Assembly (NCBI GenBank): GCA_002340255.1 | Contig: DDLS01000119.1 | Location: forward strand, 1 to 64,000 | Direction: 5' to 3' | DNA length: 64,000 nucleotides | Source of the DNA: Cyanobacteria bacterium UBA2566 | GTDB taxonomy: Bacteria; Cyanobacteriota; Cyanobacteriia; Cyanobacteriales; Desertifilaceae | Shown: piece by piece, positions 59,812-64,000 of the stretch | Layout of the letters: every line of letters starts with the position of its first letter | Position numbering within the stretch: the stretch's first letter is position 1 | Notes under the pieces: generated by a model | The model's input: the letters and a program-made list of their open reading frames with translations, nothing else | Told to the model about the DNA's origin: nothing | The model's database searches: none | Position numbers and translations under genes: made by a program

Positions 59812-60201
59812 CTAACTTCCTCGGTCATCGATTTGTTGTACAGACACATCGATCGCCTCAACATCAATTGTGCCATCGGGAGTTAAACGCGTAAACTTGC
59901 CAGAGACGACTTTCAGGGGTTCCCCACAACCAGGACAGCGCACTTGAGTGTTATTTAACGCCGGAAATGAGGTTTGGCACACGGGACAAGAAGACTCAAT
60001 CAGATTTCGTTGCAACCACCAGCGCAGAGCAATAAGAAAAATAACAGGAGCGATCGCCAATAGGACAATCAGAATCAGAATCGAATGGACAATCCAGCCC
60101 AAACCCACCGATCCTAACAGCCAAATTCCCCCAAAAAGGGCTAACCAAAAGCCAATACCGGATAGGTTAATCTGAAGTTTTTTCCAATCGTTTAAGTTCA
60201 C
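59812..60201 (-). CDS. membrane protein with C-terminal zinc ribbon
   Basis: 129 residues, GTG start at 60201. Two helices (GFWLALFGGIWLLGSVGLGW and IVHSILILIVLLAIAPVIFL) are followed by a zinc ribbon, SSCPVCQTSFPALNNTQVRC PGCGEPL, that is CxxC...CxxC with a cytoplasmic location. The remaining tail (KVVSGKFTRLTPDGTIDVEA) is beta-like. It is probably a cyanobacterial membrane protein with a ribbon domain; the partner is unknown. It converges on the DUF1622 gene. Confidence 0.65.
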   Translation of the reverse strand: MNLNDWKKLQINLSGIGFWLALFGGIWLLGSVGLGWIVHSILILIVLLAIAPVIFLIALRWWLQRNLIESSCPVCQTSFPALNNTQVRCPGCGEPLKVVSGKFTRLTPDGTIDVEAIDVSVQQIDDRGS

Positions 60202-60257
60202 GATCGCCTCCTTATGGGGTTGTCTCTTCCTAGGATAATGGCTCAGTTACCCAATTG

Positions 60258-61373
60258 TCAGTTATGGAGAAGTTGAGCTAACCGTTGGGTAAAGGCTGGT
60301 TTTCCAAACCCAGAGAGAGCTTGTTCCCGTAACCAGGAACCGTCACAGCGGCGATCGCCCCCTTGCAGAATTTCGATACATGCCGTTGCCACCGCTTCCG
60401 GGTCTCGGTAGGGGACTTGCCACCCCAAACGCCCATCTTCCAGGGGATCGGCGGAACCATCATTATCCCCTGATAATACGGGGACACCGCAAGCCATCGC
60501 TTCAAGATATACAATACCAAAACCTTCTTGGGATGGCATAATATAAGCATCGGCAAGACGATAGTGATCGACAAGAGCCTCATCAGGCACAAAACCAGCG
60601 AAGACGATGCGATCGCTCACTCCCAGATCCTCAGCTAATTGCTCTAACCGAGGGCGATCGTCTCCCCGTCCAATCACCAAATACTTCACATCTGGGATAG
60701 CATGGGCAATTTTAGGTAAGGCTCGGATAGTCACATCAACCCCTTTATAAATATCTCCACTCCACAACCGAGCAACCGTCATCAACACTTTTGCACTCTC
60801 TAGCTGATAAGTTTGCACTAACTCCAGATTTTTAGGCCCTGGGGTAAACACATCCCCATCGATCGCACAGGGGAGCAGCTCAAATTTCTGGCGATCGACT
60901 TGATTATTGATACTCGTCCGATCTCGACTATAACGGCTAATCGTCCAAACCCATTCCGCTTTTTGGAGGGCATTGTAATATTTCGGCGCTAAAGGTTCCC
61001 ACACTTCTTTACCATAGGTTAATACCGTATAAGGAATGCCCAGAGGCTTGCATAACAGTTGTATCAAGTGCGCTAAATACACATGGCCACAAAACACGCG
61101 ACGAGGCCGTTTTTGGAGTAAATGAAGAAAGAGCGTACTGGCTAAATGAATTCGACCTAACCAAGCTTGTTCTTTTTTGAAGTAATAAAACTTCAGACCC
61201 GGTTCACCCTCAAAAGGATTATCACATCCCGCTTTATCTCGCAACAGGTAAACTTCAGCCCTTTGATCGGGGTCTTGAGCGCACAGTTGTGTATAACTGC
61301 TGAGAATATCTTTAACATAGGATTGGATACCTCCTTCCAGGCTAAAGATTTCTAAAAAAACAAATATATCCAT
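60258..61373 (-). CDS. family 4 glycosyltransferase
   Basis: 371 residues, GT-B fold. The acceptor half begins MDIFVFLEIFSLEGGIQSYV, with the GGIQ glycine loop. The donor half has VARLWSGDIYKGVDVTIRAL, VIGRGDDRPRLEQLAEDLGV and the EX7E region PSQEGFGIVYLEAMACGVPV. Enzymes of this group transfer mannose, glucose or related sugars with retention of configuration. It lies 53 nt from the GDP-mannose dehydratase on the same strand, across a GGGAATA array, which suggests the donor may be a GDP-sugar such as GDP-rhamnose or GDP-fucose precursors. Confidence 0.88.
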   Translation of the reverse strand: MDIFVFLEIFSLEGGIQSYVKDILSSYTQLCAQDPDQRAEVYLLRDKAGCDNPFEGEPGLKFYYFKKEQAWLGRIHLASTLFLHLLQKRPRRVFCGHVYLAHLIQLLCKPLGIPYTVLTYGKEVWEPLAPKYYNALQKAEWVWTISRYSRDRTSINNQVDRQKFELLPCAIDGDVFTPGPKNLELVQTYQLESAKVLMTVARLWSGDIYKGVDVTIRALPKIAHAIPDVKYLVIGRGDDRPRLEQLAEDLGVSDRIVFAGFVPDEALVDHYRLADAYIMPSQEGFGIVYLEAMACGVPVLSGDNDGSADPLEDGRLGWQVPYRDPEAVATACIEILQGGDRRCDGSWLREQALSGFGKPAFTQRLAQLLHN

Positions 61374-61420
61374 GAGAATAGGGAATAGGGAATAGGGAAT
61401 AGGGAATAGGAGATCTCCGT
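61374..61420. repeat. GGGAATA array between gmd and the GT4 gene
   Basis: Five GGGAATA units (61379-61410), followed by CCCCTATCTCCCTATC. It sits inside the two-gene sugar operon and abuts the GT4 start. Confidence 0.8.
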
Positions 61421-61426
61421 GTTCCC

Positions 61427-62404
61427 CTATCTCCCTATCTCTCCCTGTTTTAATAACTCCAAATCCTGTTTTACCATTTTCTCAATCAATTGTTCAAAAC
61501 TCACCTGCGGATGCCATCCTAATTTCGTCTTTGCCTTGGTCGGATTCGCGACCAATTGAAAATGTTCATCTTTTCGTAAAAACTTGGGATTAATCGTGAC
61601 ATGGTCTTCCCAATTTAAATCGACACAAGCAAACGCTGTAGCAACCCAATCCTGAACGCTATGTAGTTTTCCTGTCCCAATTACATATTCTTCTGGTTCA
61701 TCTGCTTGAAGCATTCGCCACATGGCTTCCACGTGATCGCCAGCATAGCCCCAATCCCGTTTGGCTTCTAAACTTCCCATCTCTAAATTTTCTCTCAAAC
61801 CCAACTTAATTGAAGCGGCTGCTAAAGACACTTTTCGAGTAACAAAATTTCGGGGTCGGCGAGGAGATTCATGATTATATAAAATTCCACTACAGGCAAA
61901 TAAACCATATCGTTGCCGATGATGTACCATAGTCCAATGGGCATGAAGTTTAGCCGCTGCATAGGGATTTTTGGGTCGAAATGCGGTTTCTTCATCCTGG
62001 GGAGAACACTGCACATCGCCAAACATTTCCGAACTACTGGCCTGATAAAATCGGGTATCTAAATCTCCTTTACGCACAGCATCGAGTAAGCGCGTTGCGG
62101 TTCCGGTTACTAAGTCTAAAGTGCCTAACGGATCGTTCCAAGAATCTGGGACAAAACTAGGGGCAGCTAGATTATAAATTTCATCTGGATGCTTGGCTTC
62201 AACCATTTCAATCAAAGCCTCACTATCCGTTAATTCTACAGGATAAATCTCGATCCGTTCTGCTAACTCTCCTAGTTTAGAAACATTTTTTTTGCGTTGA
62301 GGAGAGACTAACCCGACTACATGATATCCTTTTCCTAAGAGTAGCTGACTCAAGTAATAACCGTCTTGACCTGTCACTCCTGTAATGATTGCTGTTTTGG
62401 TCAT
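61427..62404 (-). CDS. gmd: GDP-mannose 4,6-dehydratase
   Basis: 325 residues, extended short-chain dehydrogenase. TAIITGVTGQDGYYLSQLLL is the NADP-binding start (GxxGxxG). The catalytic pair is NPYAAAKLHAHWT (YxxxK-type) with the Ser/Thr ASSSEMFGDVQ. YNHESPRRPRNFVTRKVSLA and DWGYAGDHVEAMWRMLQADE are diagnostic for GMD. It converts GDP-mannose to GDP-4-keto-6-deoxymannose, the precursor of GDP-fucose and GDP-rhamnose. No fucose synthase (fcl) gene is next to it; it is paired with a GT4 gene on the same strand. Confidence 0.96.
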   Translation of the reverse strand: MTKTAIITGVTGQDGYYLSQLLLGKGYHVVGLVSPQRKKNVSKLGELAERIEIYPVELTDSEALIEMVEAKHPDEIYNLAAPSFVPDSWNDPLGTLDLVTGTATRLLDAVRKGDLDTRFYQASSSEMFGDVQCSPQDEETAFRPKNPYAAAKLHAHWTMVHHRQRYGLFACSGILYNHESPRRPRNFVTRKVSLAAASIKLGLRENLEMGSLEAKRDWGYAGDHVEAMWRMLQADEPEEYVIGTGKLHSVQDWVATAFACVDLNWEDHVTINPKFLRKDEHFQLVANPTKAKTKLGWHPQVSFEQLIEKMVKQDLELLKQGEIGR

Positions 62405-62571
62405 GGGATAGTTGGTAAAGTGTGTTTCTATTTTTATGTTAAGTCATCTCTGGGGGATTGAACTAGGATAGGGGATTGCGAAGGGCGCAAAGCCCAATGA
62501 AGAGATCGCTTCGAGATCTGTTCAGAAATTTAGTAAAATTCTACCGAATAATCAGTATTTTTGTTTCACTT

Positions 62572-62600
62572 GGAGTTGTGCAATTCGATCGCACAACTCC
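62572..62600 (+). promoter_or_regulatory. perfect inverted repeat upstream of the nitrate-reductase-associated gene
   Basis: GGAGTTGTGC (62572-62581) and GCACAACTCC (62591-62600) pair over 10 bp with a 9-nt core AATTCGATC, 45 nt before the ATG at 62645. It could be an operator or an mRNA hairpin. No T-run follows. Confidence 0.55.
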
Positions 62601-62644
62601 ATTCGTTGCTAGACTCTGTAGAAACCCCCATTGACAGATCCTTC

Positions 62645-63121
62645 ATGAGTGATAATCAGGGCAAAAACCTATCTTTGTTTCAGTTTGAAGCTGATTTTGT
62701 GCAAGACCTGCGCTGTATTCCTATGCAGGTACGGATGAAATTGGATACTTGTGGCGTGAAACTGAAGTTAACCCATTGGCATCAATTGACGGTAGAGGAG
62801 AGAGAAGAGCTGATGGCTTTACCTTGTGAGACTCTAGAGGAACAGCAAACCTATCGGGAACAGTTGCGAGAGTTGGTCTTCGCGAAAACGGGGGGATTTC
62901 CCAAGGATCTGGCGATCGATCCCGATCTCCCTTGGATGGATGCAACAGTTATACCCACAGTTGTAGTGGAAAAGGCGGAGAGTGTGACGGTTGATTTGAC
63001 TCTGGAGCAATGGTCAAAACTGACTCCAGCCCAGCGTTTTGCCTTAATTAAACTGAGTCGCCCCAGTCATGAAAATCACAATTTTGTCCCTGCATTGAGG
63101 GAATTTCAGATTTTGCCATGA
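62645..63121 (+). CDS. nitrate reductase associated protein
   Basis: 158 residues from the ATG at 62645 (MSDNQGKNLSLFQFEADFVQ). FQFEADFVQDLRCIPMQVRM, LDTCGVKLKLTHWHQLTVEE, REELMALPCETLEEQQTYRE and WMDATVIPTVVVEKAESVTV match the nitrate reductase associated family, which is cyanobacterial and usually near narB. Here no narB, moa or nrt gene is adjacent, so the association is by family only. It ends ATGA-overlapped with the alpha/beta hydrolase start (63118), so the two are translationally coupled. A perfect inverted repeat lies upstream. Confidence 0.88.
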   Translation: MSDNQGKNLSLFQFEADFVQDLRCIPMQVRMKLDTCGVKLKLTHWHQLTVEEREELMALPCETLEEQQTYREQLRELVFAKTGGFPKDLAIDPDLPWMDATVIPTVVVEKAESVTVDLTLEQWSKLTPAQRFALIKLSRPSHENHNFVPALREFQILP

Positions 63122-63930
63122 GCCAGGATTTGTTTGTGGAGTCGAAGGGGGAAGGGTTCCCGATATTGTGTTTACATGGCCATCCAGGTACAGGTGGCTC
63201 CCTCTCCGTATTTACCGATCGCCTCTCTCAAAGGTTTTGGACGTTGGCCCCAGATTTGCGCGGTTATGGTCGTTCCCAGGTACGAAAAGAGTTTGAGTTA
63301 ACCGATCATTTGGCCGATCTTGAGGCGCTTCTAGGACGGTTGGGAATTGACTCATTTTTGCTCTTGGGATGGTCTTTGGGGGGTATTTTGGCCCTGGAGT
63401 TGGCTTTGAGACATCCGCAACGGGTGAAGGGGCTAATTCTGATTGCTACAGCAGCTCGACCCCGTGGGAATCATCCTCCAGTCAATTGGAAGGATTATCT
63501 GTATACGGGGATAGCAGCACTGTTGAATGGGATCAAGCCAGGATGGGAGTGGAATATTGAGCAGTTTGGGAGGCGATCGCTCTTTCGCACCTTAATCCGA
63601 CAACATACCCCCCAAGCCTATCGCTATTTAGCTCAGGAGGGCACAAGAGCCTATCTCTCGACTTCTCGGGCTGCCCATCAAGCCTTGAATCGGGCCCTGA
63701 GAAAGCGCTACGATCGCCGAGATGCTCTTGTTCAGATTAAGTGCCCAGCTTTAGTTTTAGCTGGGTCACATGATTGTCATATTACAGCCGATTCCAGTTG
63801 GGAAACCGCACAAGCTCTATCCAAGAGTCAATGGCACTGTTATCCACAAACTGCCCATTTGTTCCCTTGGGAAGTCCCTAACCTGGTTTTAGCCGATATT
63901 GACCATTGGCTAGACTCTCAGGCCTGGTAA
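63118..63930 (+). CDS. alpha/beta hydrolase
   Basis: 270 residues. PILCLHGHPGTGGSLSVFTD is the HG oxyanion loop, LAPDLRGYGRS the following strand, and LLGWSLGGILALELALRH the nucleophile elbow with Ser in GWSLGG (about residue 87). CPALVLAGSHDCHITADSSW holds the Asp, and PQTAHLFPWEVP the catalytic His. Probably an esterase or lactonase in the cytoplasm. It overlaps the nitrate-reductase-associated gene by 4 nt, so the pair forms a unit, but the shared substrate is unknown. A TAATGGGTAATGGG tandem repeat starts at its stop codon. Confidence 0.88.
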   Translation: MSQDLFVESKGEGFPILCLHGHPGTGGSLSVFTDRLSQRFWTLAPDLRGYGRSQVRKEFELTDHLADLEALLGRLGIDSFLLLGWSLGGILALELALRHPQRVKGLILIATAARPRGNHPPVNWKDYLYTGIAALLNGIKPGWEWNIEQFGRRSLFRTLIRQHTPQAYRYLAQEGTRAYLSTSRAAHQALNRALRKRYDRRDALVQIKCPALVLAGSHDCHITADSSWETAQALSKSQWHCYPQTAHLFPWEVPNLVLADIDHWLDSQAW

Positions 63931-63985
63931 TGGGTAATGGGTAATTTTGAAACCCGGCTTTCCCTATTCCCTATAATTCCCTATG
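63928..63985. repeat. TAATGGG / TCCCTA tandem repeats at the window end
   Basis: TAATGGGTAATGGGTAATTT, starting with the hydrolase stop codon, then CCCTATTCCCTATAATTCCC. Same repeat class as elsewhere; the stop is again part of the array. Confidence 0.7.
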
Positions 63986-64000
63986 GCCTCCTGCCGATTA

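Noticed and set aside
62532..62543. GTAAAATTCTAC looks like an NtcA site upstream of the nitrate-reductase-associated gene.
   Set aside because: The spacing is GTA-N6-TAC; NtcA needs GTA-N8-TAC, and no matching -10 box was found at the right distance.

Overview
This is chromosomal DNA of a cyanobacterium, most likely a filamentous (oscillatorian-type) one. The evidence is the dense scatter of GCGATCGC (HIP1) palindromes, a kaiABC clock cluster, psaD of photosystem I, a ycf46-type AAA gene, acyl-lipid desaturases of the DesA/DesC type, a split pntA1-pntA2-pntB transhydrogenase and a nitrate-reductase-associated protein. Most of the window is ordinary core genome. The accessory signals are in small repeats, broken genes and a few large proteins.

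Layout. 1-1005: small antitoxin plus a PIN toxin gene broken by a deletion and by a 133-bp TA-flanked repeat. 1029-6031 (minus strand): TxlA-type thioredoxin, two peptidoglycan-binding-domain proteins, small envelope proteins, Ycf46. 6104-7112: CRISPR array of ten 36-nt repeats plus one decayed copy, with a leader-like region and a terminator-like hairpin, and no cas gene anywhere in the window. 7158-12692: small conserved protein, degenerate CBS/histidine kinase/pseudo-receiver gene divergent from kaiA-kaiB-kaiC. 12734-15625: a CHAT-NACHT-membrane protein (bacterial NLR-like). 15822-20226: lpxD and polysaccharide genes (two GT2 enzymes, a WcaF-like acetyltransferase). 20391-23508: two tandem desA genes and desC.

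23515-32757: [2Fe-2S] thioredoxin-like protein, FG-GAP/ASPIC protein, cysteine synthase, 1-Cys peroxiredoxin, DICT-GAF histidine kinase, psaD, SpkB-type kinase. 33326-35874: HxlR regulator divergent from a GST / peroxiredoxin-like / MdaB redox-stress operon in which mdaB is frameshifted. 36078-41874 (minus): DUF1810, FAD monooxygenase, Uma2 protein, pnt operon. 43058-46441: the conserved rpmH-rnpA-(PH)-yidC-jag-yceD block, with a relic of a TnpB/IS605-type element in the leader of rpmH.

46485-53528: a single 2347-residue NRPS (A-MT-A(C-term)-PCP-C-A-PCP-TE), apparently a self-contained dipeptide synthetase. 54125-54641: broken xisH and intact xisI. 54853-63930: copper ATPase, FHA protein, tmk, DUF1622 protein, GT4 plus GDP-mannose dehydratase pair, nitrate-reductase-associated protein and an alpha/beta hydrolase.

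A genome-wide theme is repeat DNA at gene borders. Short tandem (GGGAATA)n arrays and TATAGCGC / TACAGC-ended inverted-repeat elements sit directly against stop or start codons and in several places supply them (kaiC, the clock-adjacent kinase, the gene at 16948). The most unusual items are the datable insertion in the PIN gene, the orphan CRISPR array, the AGAAACCSGGTTTCT palindrome found both at the array end and inside the NRPS condensation domain, the TnpB relic before rpmH, and the CHAT-NACHT protein. All functional calls come from reading the sequence by eye; no database search was run.
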